From positions 186,001-250,000 of the forward strand of contig NZ_FLOB01000003.1 in NCBI RefSeq assembly GCF_900089775.1: 64,000 nt of DNA, in the 5' to 3' direction. Source of the stretch: Marinomonas spartinae. Its GTDB lineage: Bacteria > Pseudomonadota > Gammaproteobacteria > Pseudomonadales > Marinomonadaceae. Below, in pieces: positions 55,874-64,000 of the stretch (position 1 is its first letter; each line of letters opens with the position of its first letter). The translations under genes and the position numbers were made by a program. Under the pieces are notes generated by a model. The model ran no database searches, was not told where the DNA came from, and saw nothing but the letters and a program-made list of their open reading frames with translations.

Positions 55874-57157
55874 TTAGCCGTTTTTCGCCAATTCTTCCTT
55901 TTCAAGAACCATCAATGGCGCGGACTCACCTCGCATTGAAGCACCATCCATCACAACTTTCGCGACATCGCTACGCGTTGGTAAGTCGTACATGCAATCC
56001 AATAGTGCTGACTCTAAAATACTACGCAGGCCTCGAGCCCCAGTCTTCCGAATAAGAGCAAGTTTAGCCGCTTCTTTTAGAGACTCTGGTGTAAATTCAA
56101 GTTCAACTCCTTCTAGTTCAAAAAGGTGCTGATACTGCTTAGTTAGAGCATTCTTGGGCTCACTAAGAATAGTAACCAACGCCTCTTCATCCAACTCCGA
56201 AAGCGTTGCCACTACAGGCAATCGCCCAACAAACTCAGGAATCAGGCCGAACTTAACCAAGTCTTCCGTTTCTACTTTATGAACCGCTTCGGAAAAAGAC
56301 CTTCCTTCATCCTTACTTTTCACTGTCGCAGCAAAACCAATACTACTTTTCTCAGTACGATCGCTAATGACTCGCTCAAGCCCTGCAAACGCACCACCAC
56401 AGATAAATAAAATATTGGACGTATCTACTTGTAAAAACTCTTGCTGAGGATGCTTACGACCACCTTGAGGTGGCACAGAAGCAACCGTCCCCTCAATTAA
56501 TTTCAAGAGTGCTTGCTGCACCCCTTCACCAGAGACATCACGAGTAATGGATGGGTTGTCAGACTTACGCGAAATTTTGTCAATCTCATCAATATAGACA
56601 ATACCACGCTGAGCTTTATCAACATCGTAATCGCAATTTTGTAGCAACTTCTGGATGATGTTTTCAACATCCTCCCCTACATAACCGGCTTCGGTCAAAG
56701 TAGTCGCATCCGCAATGGTAAATGGCACATCCAAAACACGAGCTAGTGTTTGAGCCAATAAGGTTTTACCACTACCAGTCGGACCAATCAGCAAAATATT
56801 ACTCTTGCCAAGTTCGACGTTATTATCCGTTTTTCCCTGATGACGTAAACGTTTGTAGTGGTTATAAACCGCAACCGCTAAAACTCGCTTGGCCTTATCT
56901 TGCCCGATAACATAATCATCAAGTGCCGCTCTTAGCTTAGATGGCGTAGGTAGCTCATCGCTCGCTTCACCCGATGAATCCCCTTGCAATAACTCTTGGG
57001 TAATAATGTTATTACACAGATCCACACACTCATTACAGATATAAACCGATGGCCCTGCAATCAGTTTTTTTACTTCATCTTGGCTCTTTCCACAGAAAGA
57101 ACAATATAGTAGCCGATCAGAGTGGTCACCACGGCTGCTAAATTTATCATCCGACAT
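55874..57157 (-). CDS. clpX: ATP-dependent Clp protease ATPase subunit
   Basis: 427 residues: a C4 zinc-binding domain (YCSFCGKS and [10 protein letters not shown]) followed by AAA+ with Walker A GPTGSGKT and Walker [11 protein letters not shown]. It unfolds tagged proteins and feeds them to ClpP. 13 bp after clpP, so one operon. TGGAG precedes the ATG. Confidence 0.97.
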   Translation of the reverse strand: MSDDKFSSRGDHSDRLLYCSFCGKSQDEVKKLIAGPSVYICNECVDLCNNIITQELLQGDSSGEASDELPTPSKLRAALDDYVIGQDKAKRVLAVAVYNHYKRLRHQGKTDNNVELGKSNILLIGPTGSGKTLLAQTLARVLDVPFTIADATTLTEAGYVGEDVENIIQKLLQNCDYDVDKAQRGIVYIDEIDKISRKSDNPSITRDVSGEGVQQALLKLIEGTVASVPPQGGRKHPQQEFLQVDTSNILFICGGAFAGLERVISDRTEKSSIGFAATVKSKDEGRSFSEAVHKVETEDLVKFGLIPEFVGRLPVVATLSELDEEALVTILSEPKNALTKQYQHLFELEGVELEFTPESLKEAAKLALIRKTGARGLRSILESALLDCMYDLPTRSDVAKVVMDGASMRGESAPLMVLEKEELAKNG

Positions 57158-57170
57158 TTACTCCACCCTT

Positions 57171-57803
57171 TTAAACAGTTCGTTTTTGTAAAATATCATC
57201 AATTAGACCGTATTCTTTCGCCATTTCTGGATTCATAAAGTTATCACGATCCGTATCTACGGCAACGTCCTCAATGGCCTTACCAGTATGAAACGAGATG
57301 ATCTCATTAAGTCTGTGTTTAATACTTAAAATTTCACGCGTATGAATTTCAATATCAGAGGCCTGCCCCTGGTATCCACCCAATGGTTGGTGAATCATAA
57401 CACGTGAGTTAGGCAAACAATAACGTTTACCAGCCGCACCTGCCGTAAGCAATAGAGCCCCCATACTAGCAGCCTGACCGATACACATAGTACTAACATC
57501 AGGTTTAATGAACTGCATAGTATCGTATATAGACATTCCAGCCGTGACCGAACCACCAGGAGAGTTAATATACAAGTGAATGTCTTTATCTGGGTTTTCA
57601 GACTCTAAAAACAACAACTGAGCAACAACGAGATTCGCCATGTGGTCTTCCACTTGGCCCACCAAAAAAATAACTCGCTCCTTGAGCAAACGCGAATAGA
57701 TATCGAATGATCTTTCTCCACGAGCCGTCTGCTCAATAACCATTGGAACAAGACCATTGCTAGTAATTGCAACAGGACCAGTAGTTGGGTTTTTCAAATT
57801 CAT
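57171..57803 (-). CDS. clpP: ATP-dependent Clp protease proteolytic subunit
   Basis: 210 residues from the ATG at 57803, chosen because AAGGA precedes it; the longer frame starts in the tig terminator. Catalytic triad Ser113 (GQAASMGA), His138 (MIHQPLGG) and Asp187. It forms the tetradecameric protease chamber with ClpX. Confidence 0.97.
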   Translation of the reverse strand: MNLKNPTTGPVAITSNGLVPMVIEQTARGERSFDIYSRLLKERVIFLVGQVEDHMANLVVAQLLFLESENPDKDIHLYINSPGGSVTAGMSIYDTMQFIKPDVSTMCIGQAASMGALLLTAGAAGKRYCLPNSRVMIHQPLGGYQGQASDIEIHTREILSIKHRLNEIISFHTGKAIEDVAVDTDRDNFMNPEMAKEYGLIDDILQKRTV

Positions 57804-57820
57804 ATCGCATTCCTTAAGAC

Positions 57821-57853
57821 AAAAAAGCCGGCATAACAAATGCTATGCCGGCC
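57821..57853 (-). terminator. Terminator between tig and clpP
   Basis: GCCGGCATA pairs with TATGCCGGC around an 8-nt loop, followed on the minus strand by TTTTTT. It is 25 bases past the tig stop and would uncouple tig from clpPX. Confidence 0.85.
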
Positions 57854-57877
57854 TTATTTAAAAAGATAAGAAGAGTA

Positions 57878-59206
57878 TTATGCTTCTTCGCCTTCTTTTT
57901 CAACTTGGGCTTCTGGCTTGATAGCGTCTTCATAACCCAATGTTACATCAGTAATTTGGGCTGTTTCTAACAGTTTATCAACAACTTGCTCTTCAAGTAC
58001 AGCAGATTGAACTTGTGAAAGCTGTTCTTTGTTCTTCAAGTAATAATCGATCACTTGTTGTGGCTCTTGATAAGCTTGAGCCATATCTTCAAGGAACGCA
58101 TGAACACGATCGTCTTCCACTTTTAGCTCTTGCTGTTTAATTACTTCAGCAATCAACAAGCCTAGTTTAGCACGCTTAGAAGCTTCTTCTTGAAATAATT
58201 CAGCTGGTAGCTGAGATGCATCGAAGCCTTGACCACCAAACTGCTGAGCTGCTTGCTTACGCAATGCATCTACCTCTTGGTCGACCATAGCAGATGGCAC
58301 TTGAACATCACCGTTAATAGATAATAGACCATCAAACAAGCTGTTTTTCAACTTCGCTTTAATCGCTTGATTCAATTCGCGCTCCATGTTCTTGCGAACT
58401 TCGGCACGCAAAGCATCAACGGTCGCTTCTTCAAGACCAAATTTCTCAACAAAGGCATCATTCAACTCAGGAATGATTTGCTCTGCGACTTCAGAAACTG
58501 TAATTTTGAAAGTCGCTTCTTTGCCTTTCAAGTTTTCTGCTTGATAGTCTTCTGGGAAAGTGACAGAGATAGTACGCTCTTCACCTGCTTTAGCACCCAA
58601 AATACCGTCTTCAAAGCCAGGAATCATAGTGTTTGAACCAAGAACCAATTTATGGTCTTGCGCTGCACCACCTTCAAACGCCTCATCACCAAGGTAACCA
58701 ACAAAATCAATTGTTACCTGATCACCATCAGCAGCTTCTCGCTCTACAGCTGACCAATCAGCATTTTGCTTACGAAGTGTTTCAAGCATTGTATCAACAT
58801 CGGCATCAGTCACTTCGGAATTAACACGATTAACATTGATCGCTGATGCATCAGCTAACGTAATTTCAGGATAAACTTCCACTTTTGCTACAAACTCAAG
58901 ATCTGCGCCTTCAGCAACGTTTTTTGGCTCAATAGATGGCATGCCTGCAGGCTGAATAGATTCTTTTTGTAGAGCTTCCATGTAGGCATCGCGCATAATT
59001 TGCTCAATTGCCTCCATACGAATACCTTGACCATAACGTTTTTTAACAACACTTACAGGCACCTTGCCTTTACGGAAACCATCAATACGGATAGTTTTCG
59101 CAGTTTTAGCCACTTCAGAACTTACTTTTTCTTCGATTCGAGCAGCAGGAACGCTGATTGTAAGAGTGCGCTCGATTGGAGACGTTGTCTCTACAGAAAC
59201 TTGCAT
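57878..59206 (-). CDS. tig: Trigger factor
   Basis: 442 residues: N-terminal ribosome-binding domain with FRKGKVP (residue 44 region), FKBP-type prolyl isomerase domain with GDQVTIDFVGYLG, and a helical C-terminal chaperone domain. It binds nascent chains at the ribosome exit. GAGAGGAAG precedes the ATG. The C-terminus is strongly acidic. Confidence 0.97.
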   Translation of the reverse strand: MQVSVETTSPIERTLTISVPAARIEEKVSSEVAKTAKTIRIDGFRKGKVPVSVVKKRYGQGIRMEAIEQIMRDAYMEALQKESIQPAGMPSIEPKNVAEGADLEFVAKVEVYPEITLADASAINVNRVNSEVTDADVDTMLETLRKQNADWSAVEREAADGDQVTIDFVGYLGDEAFEGGAAQDHKLVLGSNTMIPGFEDGILGAKAGEERTISVTFPEDYQAENLKGKEATFKITVSEVAEQIIPELNDAFVEKFGLEEATVDALRAEVRKNMERELNQAIKAKLKNSLFDGLLSINGDVQVPSAMVDQEVDALRKQAAQQFGGQGFDASQLPAELFQEEASKRAKLGLLIAEVIKQQELKVEDDRVHAFLEDMAQAYQEPQQVIDYYLKNKEQLSQVQSAVLEEQVVDKLLETAQITDVTLGYEDAIKPEAQVEKEGEEA

Positions 59207-59323
59207 AAAACTTCCTCTCGGGAATGTGCTTTAACTTGTTGATGTTGTCACGGTTAAACTTAATCACCAGTCGATAACAGCAACAAAACCTAAATTTAAA
59301 CCTATTAAAGTAATGGACTGAAA

Positions 59324-59400
59324 TGGTGCTCCGTACTGGATTCGAACCAGTGACCTACCGCTTAGAAGGCGGTTGCTCTATCCAACTGAGCTAACGGAAC
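59324..59400 (-). tRNA. tRNA-Arg (TCT)
   Basis: 77-nt cloverleaf with encoded CCA. Acceptor GTTCCGT pairs with ACGGAGC (one wobble), the anticodon loop CTTCTAA gives TCT, and the T arm CTGGTTCGAATCCAG is intact. Confidence 0.95.
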
Positions 59401-59429
59401 AAAGCTCATTACATTTCATTTGGTGGGCT

Positions 59430-59457
59430 ATTATAGGGATGGAATATCAATCGTCAA
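59430..59457 (-). promoter_or_regulatory. Sigma-70 promoter of tRNA-Arg
   Basis: TTGACG at 59452-59457 and TATAAT at 59430-59435 on the minus strand with a 16-bp spacer, 30 bases before the tRNA. It may also serve tig. Confidence 0.7.
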
Positions 59458-59470
59458 CTCAAAGACATAA

Positions 59471-59493
59471 AAAAGCCCAGTAAACTGGGCTAA
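59471..59493 (-). terminator. Orphan minus-strand terminator
   Basis: AGCCCAGT pairs perfectly with ACTGGGCT over a 2-nt loop. On the minus strand the stem is followed by TTTTTT. No minus-strand gene precedes it, so it may end a small RNA transcribed from the 59500-59700 region. Confidence 0.7.
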
Positions 59494-59764
59494 AAAATGA
59501 CTTTTCGTCACCAAGGAACCGAATCCAACTAAAAACTTAGCCTTCAACGGAACAAATATCACAAAAGGAACAGGGATAATATTACCTATAGCCAAGCCAT
59601 AAAACAAGCCCGATGCCCCAATTTAACTCGGCTTGCACCATATTTGTGCTTTGTGCACATACTTTTACTTACCATAACCTTTTGCATGACAAATAGGAGA
59701 TATACTTAAAAAAACCATTCATAATAAAATCACCCATTTAAGCCTAATTTATGAGGATTATCCG

Positions 59765-60607
59765 ATGCAAGAGCGTTTCCGTTATCTCTATATCCTTAGC
59801 AAACGCTACACTCACCATACCTCAATGCGCTTTATACAAAGCAATTTGACACAAAGAGCGGCACAACTCACGCTATCAAGCCTACTGGCTGCCGTACCAA
59901 TTATCACTATCGTGATCGGCATCCTTGGCCTAACACCTGCCCTTAAGGATATGCAAACCCAACTTTTTAATTTTCTCAGCACCCACTTAACACCAGGAAC
60001 AACAGATACCATCTTCCCGTATTTGATGAAATTTTCTCAACAGGCAAAAAACCTTCCTGCCGCCGGTATTGTGACACTCCTTATTACCGCCCTGTTACTA
60101 CTTAATACGTTTGAAGGCAGCGTACAATCCATTTGGAATATTAAAAAGCAAAGAAAAATTCGCGATAAACTACTAACTTACTGGGCTATTCTCACCCTTG
60201 GACCAATCATTTTTGCTGCATCATTGAGCTTATACGGCACATTACTGTCCTATGAAATTAGAGACATCCAAGCAAGCGAATCAATAAAATACTTAATCGA
60301 CTTTGGTAGCTCTGCACTGTACTTTTTTATGCTATTCACCTTAAATTTTTTAACCCCTAACACCGATGTTTCAATTAAAATTTCCGCCCTCGCATCACTT
60401 ATCGGCAGCATTGGACTGTTTTTATTGAACACTCTATTTAGTAGCTTTGCTCATTTTTTCAGCTCTTACCAAGTGGTTTATGGCGCATTTGCCGCCTTGC
60501 CTATCTTTTTGATCTGGCTACAGTTCACATGGATCATTATTTTGGCATCAACTTGCCTTTGTGCGAGCATTCATCACATTAAGAGCTTAGCATTCGAGCA
60601 AGATTAG
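59765..60607 (+). CDS. yihY: YihY/virulence factor BrkB family membrane protein
   Basis: 280 residues with about six helices. The N-terminal LTQRAAQLTLSSLLAAVPI and the pattern around YQVVYGAFAALPIFLIWLQFTW are diagnostic of YihY/UPF0761. Once misnamed RNase BN. GAGG precedes the ATG. The function is unknown. hpt lies 35 bp downstream on the same strand. Confidence 0.9.
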   Translation: MQERFRYLYILSKRYTHHTSMRFIQSNLTQRAAQLTLSSLLAAVPIITIVIGILGLTPALKDMQTQLFNFLSTHLTPGTTDTIFPYLMKFSQQAKNLPAAGIVTLLITALLLLNTFEGSVQSIWNIKKQRKIRDKLLTYWAILTLGPIIFAASLSLYGTLLSYEIRDIQASESIKYLIDFGSSALYFFMLFTLNFLTPNTDVSIKISALASLIGSIGLFLLNTLFSSFAHFFSSYQVVYGAFAALPIFLIWLQFTWIIILASTCLCASIHHIKSLAFEQD

Positions 60608-60642
60608 GTTAAAATTGCCGAAATTTTTTAACAGAGTTAGTC

Positions 60643-61194
60643 ATGATCAACAAAATTAACGATCTAAACACCATTTTAGAACAAGCCGACTGCCTAGTCA
60701 GTGAGAAACAAATCGATAGCGCCTTAGACAAAATGGGCGAGCAAATTACAAAAGACCTACAAGACACCTTTCCTTTGGTCATCTGCGTTATGAATGGCGG
60801 ACTAATACCAACCGCAGGCATACTTGAGCGACTCTCTTTTCCGCTAGAACTTGATTACGTTCATGCAACTCGTTATGGGATGGAAACAGAAGGCACTTCT
60901 CTTAAATGGCTAAGCTACCCTCAAACGGATATAAAAGATCGTGACATTTTGATTATTGACGATATTTTTGATCAAGGGCATACATTAAAAGCCATCATCG
61001 AATGGTTCGAGCAGCAAGGAGCCAACAAAGTCTATACAGCAACGATTATCAACAAACTGCATAACCGCAAAATCAACCTAACACCAAATTATATTGGCGT
61101 AGAAGTCGAAGACCGCTTTTTGTTTGGCTACGGCATGGATTACAAAGGGGCTTTTCGTAATCTAAAAGGCATTTACGCTATTAAAGATAGCTAA
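60643..61194 (+). CDS. hpt: Hypoxanthine-guanine phosphoribosyltransferase
   Basis: 183 residues. VICVMNGGLIPTAG near residue 46 and the PRPP-binding loop ILIIDDIFDQGHT near residue 100 match the Hpt group of Pseudomonas-type bacteria, with FGYGMDYKG near the end. It salvages hypoxanthine and guanine to IMP and GMP. It follows yihY in the same direction and ends at a terminator. Confidence 0.9.
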   Translation: MINKINDLNTILEQADCLVSEKQIDSALDKMGEQITKDLQDTFPLVICVMNGGLIPTAGILERLSFPLELDYVHATRYGMETEGTSLKWLSYPQTDIKDRDILIIDDIFDQGHTLKAIIEWFEQQGANKVYTATIINKLHNRKINLTPNYIGVEVEDRFLFGYGMDYKGAFRNLKGIYAIKDS

Positions 61195-61226
61195 TTAAAA
61201 ACCCTTTCTCCTGCCTTATACCCACA

Positions 61227-61260
61227 AAAAAGGCGCTAACTTGAGAAGCTAGCGCCTTTT
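61227..61260. terminator. Bidirectional terminator
   Basis: AAAAGGCGCTA with CTT pairs with AAG and TAGCGCCTTTT (one internal A-C mismatch) between convergent hpt and sthA. Confidence 0.85.
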
Positions 61261-61312
61261 AAACTTTTACTCTTCGAACAAACTATAGAGTTTCCAACAC
61301 AAAGCAACCGTT

Positions 61313-62707
61313 TTAGAAGACACGGTTAAAACCATTCAATGCAGCCACACGATAAGCCTCTGCCATCGTAGGATAGTTAAAGGTCGTATTCAAAAAGTAC
61401 TTCAAGGTATTTTGCTCACCGGGCTGCTTCATGACAGCTTGACCGATGTGAATAATTTCTGATGCTTGGTCACCGAAGCAATGAATCCCCAAAATTTCAA
61501 GCGTCTCGCGATGAAAAAGAATTTTCAACATACCAACCGCTTCCCCTGTGATCTGAGCACGAGCAGTATTCTTAAAGAACGCCCGCCCAACCTCATAAGG
61601 TATTTTCTCTGCGGTTAATTCTGCCTCAGTTTTACCTATCGAACTAATTTCGGGAATAGTATAGATGCCAGTTGGCACTTCACTAATAAAGTGCCCACCC
61701 TCTATTCCAAACATATTAGCAGCAACAGCACGACCTTGATCATAAGCAGCACTTGCTAAACTAGGCCAACCGATCACATCACCAGCAGCATAAACATTGT
61801 CTACCGTAGTTTGATACGCATGATTTACCGACAATTGTCCACGGCTATTTGGCTCTAAACCAATATTTTCAAGTCCTAAGGATTCTGTATTACCAGATCG
61901 GCCATTACAGAACAACAACGCATCCGCCCGCAGTTTTTTGCCAGATACCATATTCAACACTACATCGCGATCTGTCGTTTCAACTGACTCGAAGGTTTCA
62001 TTATGACGAATTAGCACGCCACCATCACGCAAGTGGTAGCTCAACCCATCGGTGATTTCATCATCTAGGAAACTGAGCAATTTCTTGCCTGGGTTTATTA
62101 ACTCAACACGCACCCCTAAACCACAAAAGATTGAAGCGTACTCACAACCAATAACCCCCGCACCATAAATAATCAAAGAACGAGGAGTATGACTCAAACT
62201 TAGGATTGTATCGGAGCAATAAATACGAGGGTGAGTAAAGTCAATGTTAGCAGGACGATAAGGACGAGAGCCTGTTGCAATCACAACATTCTTAGCAACC
62301 AGCTCTTCAGGGCCACGCTCATAGGTGTTCACCTCAATGGTATTCGCATCTTTGAATTTGCCACGACCAAAATAAATATCTATACGATTACGCGCATAAT
62401 ACTCGGTTCTTCCCATTACCTGTTTATCAATCACTTTATTCGCACGATCAAGCACTTTTGGAAATGAGAACCAACGAGGCTCACCAATATCACGAAACAT
62501 AGGATTGGTATTAAAAGCGATAATCTCTTTCACCGCGTGACGCAGTGCTTTTGACGGAATCGTTCCAAGATGCGTACAACTACCACCCACCTGTGGGCTT
62601 GCTTCCACCACTGCCACTTTTTTTCCAGCTTTAGCCGCATTCATCGCAGCACCTTCACCGGCAGGACCTGTGCCTAATACTACGACATCATAATGTCTCG
62701 TCGTCAT
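61313..62707 (-). CDS. sthA: Soluble pyridine nucleotide transhydrogenase
   Basis: 464 residues, like E. coli SthA. FAD-binding [17 protein letters not shown] at the start, and [15 protein letters not shown], where the redox-active second cysteine of the lipoamide dehydrogenase family is Thr, as expected for SthA. NAD-binding [13 protein letters not shown] follows. It interconverts NADPH and NADH. I chose the ATG at 62707 with AAGGGG upstream. Downstream of nqrM. Confidence 0.94.
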   Translation of the reverse strand: MTTRHYDVVVLGTGPAGEGAAMNAAKAGKKVAVVEASPQVGGSCTHLGTIPSKALRHAVKEIIAFNTNPMFRDIGEPRWFSFPKVLDRANKVIDKQVMGRTEYYARNRIDIYFGRGKFKDANTIEVNTYERGPEELVAKNVVIATGSRPYRPANIDFTHPRIYCSDTILSLSHTPRSLIIYGAGVIGCEYASIFCGLGVRVELINPGKKLLSFLDDEITDGLSYHLRDGGVLIRHNETFESVETTDRDVVLNMVSGKKLRADALLFCNGRSGNTESLGLENIGLEPNSRGQLSVNHAYQTTVDNVYAAGDVIGWPSLASAAYDQGRAVAANMFGIEGGHFISEVPTGIYTIPEISSIGKTEAELTAEKIPYEVGRAFFKNTARAQITGEAVGMLKILFHRETLEILGIHCFGDQASEIIHIGQAVMKQPGEQNTLKYFLNTTFNYPTMAEAYRVAALNGFNRVF

Positions 62708-62728
62708 TTTATCCCCTTTCAAATACAA

Positions 62729-62965
62729 TTACTTAGATGCATCGTAGAATGCTTCATCCGATACACTTTTTTGGATGGCTGATTTTTTAGACTCTTTTTC
62801 ACACTTCCCTTTATCTCCACCACAAATATCACATGCGACTTCCATTCCAAGTGCACTCATTCCACCACAAGAACCCGCAATAGGCTTTCTTCCCATCATG
62901 ACACCAACCGCCATTGCGGCAACAACAGCCAACATCAAAGCAAACACTAAAACTGCAGTTAACAT
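62729..62965 (-). CDS. nqrM: Na+-NQR maturation protein NqrM
   Basis: 78 residues: one N-terminal helix and four conserved cysteines in GSCGGM and CDICGGDKGKC. NqrM is needed to place the iron centre between NqrD and NqrE in the sodium-pumping NADH:quinone oxidoreductase. I chose the ATG at 62965 with AGGAGG upstream, 10 codons inside the longer frame. Probably co-transcribed with sthA. Confidence 0.9.
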   Translation of the reverse strand: MLTAVLVFALMLAVVAAMAVGVMMGRKPIAGSCGGMSALGMEVACDICGGDKGKCEKESKKSAIQKSVSDEAFYDASK

Positions 62966-63288
62966 AATTAATCCTCCTATCTGGAAACGCTCCACAAGCC
63001 CTTCCGAACCCAGGCAGTCAAGATGCTAGCCAAAGAATTAACAACCAACGCCTAGCATCACTCAACTGCTTATTCGAAAGCTGGCGAATTAGCCAGCCTC
63101 CGTTTCATTATCTGGCACCCATTATAAAGCTTTTTACATAAGGCGCGCACTCTACCCCATCTAAAAAGCCAATCAAATTAGGAGAAAATATGATAAGTTG
63201 TTGAAATCCAATCAAAACACCTCACACATAACCACCTGATTCCCTCTATACAAAAAGACCCGCCTATTGGGCGGGTCTTTTTTGGCTG
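62966..63288. other. Gap between nqrF and nqrM
   Basis: 323 bp with no gene. It carries the nqrF terminator, a TATAAT box on the minus strand at 63121-63126 that could begin the nqrM-sthA message (its -35 box is poor), and a hairpin GCTGGC/GCCAGC at 63080-63097 in the would-be leader. apbE, often placed here in related genomes, is absent. Confidence 0.5.
63252..63282 (-). terminator. Terminator of nqrF
   Basis: AAAAAGACCCGCC pairs perfectly with GGCGGGTCTTTTT around a 5-nt loop, 7 bases after the nqrF stop. Confidence 0.9.
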
Positions 63289-64000
63289 CTAGCCACCAAA
63301 GTCATCAAGAAGAATATTTTCCTTCTCAACCCCAAGGTCCTCTAGCATCTTAATAACGGACGCATTCATCATTGGTGGTCCACACATGTAGAACTCACAA
63401 TCTTCAGGCGCAGGATGATCCTTCAAATAATTTTCATATAATACATTATGAATAAAGCCCGTTTTACCTTCCCAGTTATCTTCTGGAAGCGGATCCGACA
63501 AGGCCAAATGCCATTCGAAGTTTTCATTTTCCTCTTGAAGCTTGTCGTACTCTTCAATATAAAATGCTTCTCGCATACTTCGAGCACCATACCAGAAAGA
63601 GATCTTTCTCTTAGAGTGCAAGCGTTTGAGTTGATCAAAAATATGAGAACGCATAGGCGCCATACCAGCACCACCACCGACAAAAACCATTTCAGCATCG
63701 GTATCTTTGGCAAAGAACTCACCAAACGGACCATATACTTTGATTTTATCACCAGGCTTCAAACTAAAAACGTAAGATGACATTTGACCAGGTGGCACGT
63801 CATCTTTTCCTGGTGGAGGCGAAGCAATACGAATATTAAACTTAACCAACCCTTTCTCTTCAGGATAGTTAGCCATCGAGTAAGCACGAATAACAGTTTC
63901 ATCGACTTTAGAAGTAAACTTCCAAAGATTGTACTGATCCCAATCTCCACGATACTCTTCTTCGATATCGAAATCTTTGTAATGTACCGTGTGTGGTGGC
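63289..64000 (-). CDS. nqrF: Na+-translocating NADH:quinone reductase subunit F, 3' part
   Basis: The last 237 codons of nqrF; the 5' end lies beyond the window. The frame stays open to base 64000. [11 protein letters not shown] is the flavin-binding RxYS region and the NADH-binding part contains [14 protein letters not shown] and FYMCGPPMM, ending in LLDDFGG. NqrF accepts electrons from NADH through FAD and a 2Fe-2S centre, the latter being encoded upstream of the window. Confidence 0.95.
   Translation of the reverse strand, partial: PPHTVHYKDFDIEEEYRGDWDQYNLWKFTSKVDETVIRAYSMANYPEEKGLVKFNIRIASPPPGKDDVPPGQMSSYVFSLKPGDKIKVYGPFGEFFAKDTDAEMVFVGGGAGMAPMRSHIFDQLKRLHSKRKISFWYGARSMREAFYIEEYDKLQEENENFEWHLALSDPLPEDNWEGKTGFIHNVLYENYLKDHPAPEDCEFYMCGPPMMNASVIKMLEDLGVEKENILLDDFGG

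Larger units (their letters stand above)
59401..59764. other. 364-bp intergenic region between tRNA-Arg and yihY
   Basis: It holds the tRNA-Arg promoter (59430-59457), an orphan minus-strand terminator (59471-59493), a 15-bp palindrome TGTGC-N5-GCACA at 59645-59659, and AT-rich sequence before yihY. The palindrome could be an operator for yihY. A minus-strand small RNA ending at the terminator is possible. Confidence 0.4.

Overview
The window looks like a chromosomal core region of a marine gammaproteobacterium, most probably Marinomonas or a close relative in the Oceanospirillales. The base composition is moderate. Gene orders such as tig-clpP-clpX-lon-hupB-tRNA-Asp-ppiD and nqrF-nqrM-sthA, and housekeeping proteins such as RMF, RlmA, RlmKL, DUF2835, YqcC and DUF3549, all fit this group. 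A D-mannose isomerase of the AGE family is known from Marinomonas. I saw no phage, IS element, CRISPR array or plasmid gene. The genus is an inference.

Layout. 0-1.2 kb: a pirin. 1.3-5.4 kb: a ColRS-like two-component pair divergent from an ArnT/PMT-type lipid A glycosyltransferase. 5.4-11.8 kb: a TctCBA tripartite tricarboxylate transporter followed by its TctD/TctE two-component system and an extra orphan periplasmic binding protein. 12-15.2 kb: a DMT exporter, a class V aminotransferase and a DUF3010 protein. 15.8-19.9 kb: an operon for the compatible solute glucosylglycerate, carrying synthase, phosphatase and a GH13 phosphorylase. 19.9-25.6 kb: SMR, ABC and Bcr/CflA drug transporters, a HopJ-family protein behind a structured leader, a HAD phosphatase and a 53-residue membrane protein. 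25.7-31 kb: a TyrR-like regulator, a ROK repressor divergent from a mannose isomerase, and a LysR regulator.

31-42.6 kb: carbonic anhydrase and RlmA, a GGDEF/EAL protein, DUF1853-YqcC divergent from DUF3549, then PurU, RlmKL, RMF, PyrD and DUF2835. 42.7-49.8 kb: a complete MoxR-DUF58-DUF4381-VWA-VWA/TPR-BatD (Bat) operon with overlapping genes, followed by a DyP peroxidase. 50.9-59.4 kb: the periplasmic and cytoplasmic protein quality control block (PpiD, HU, Lon, ClpX, ClpP, trigger factor) with tRNA-Asp and tRNA-Arg genes. 59.7-64 kb: YihY, a phosphoribosyltransferase, SthA, NqrM and the 3' part of nqrF, which runs off the end.

Most of the window is ordinary housekeeping DNA. The items most worth a second look are the TctDE pair with a co-transcribed orphan binding protein and a tandem-repeat operator upstream of tctC, the self-contained glucosylglycerate cycle, a 100-nt nested double palindrome at 30989-31088, the folded leader before hopJ, and the missing apbE between nqrF and nqrM.
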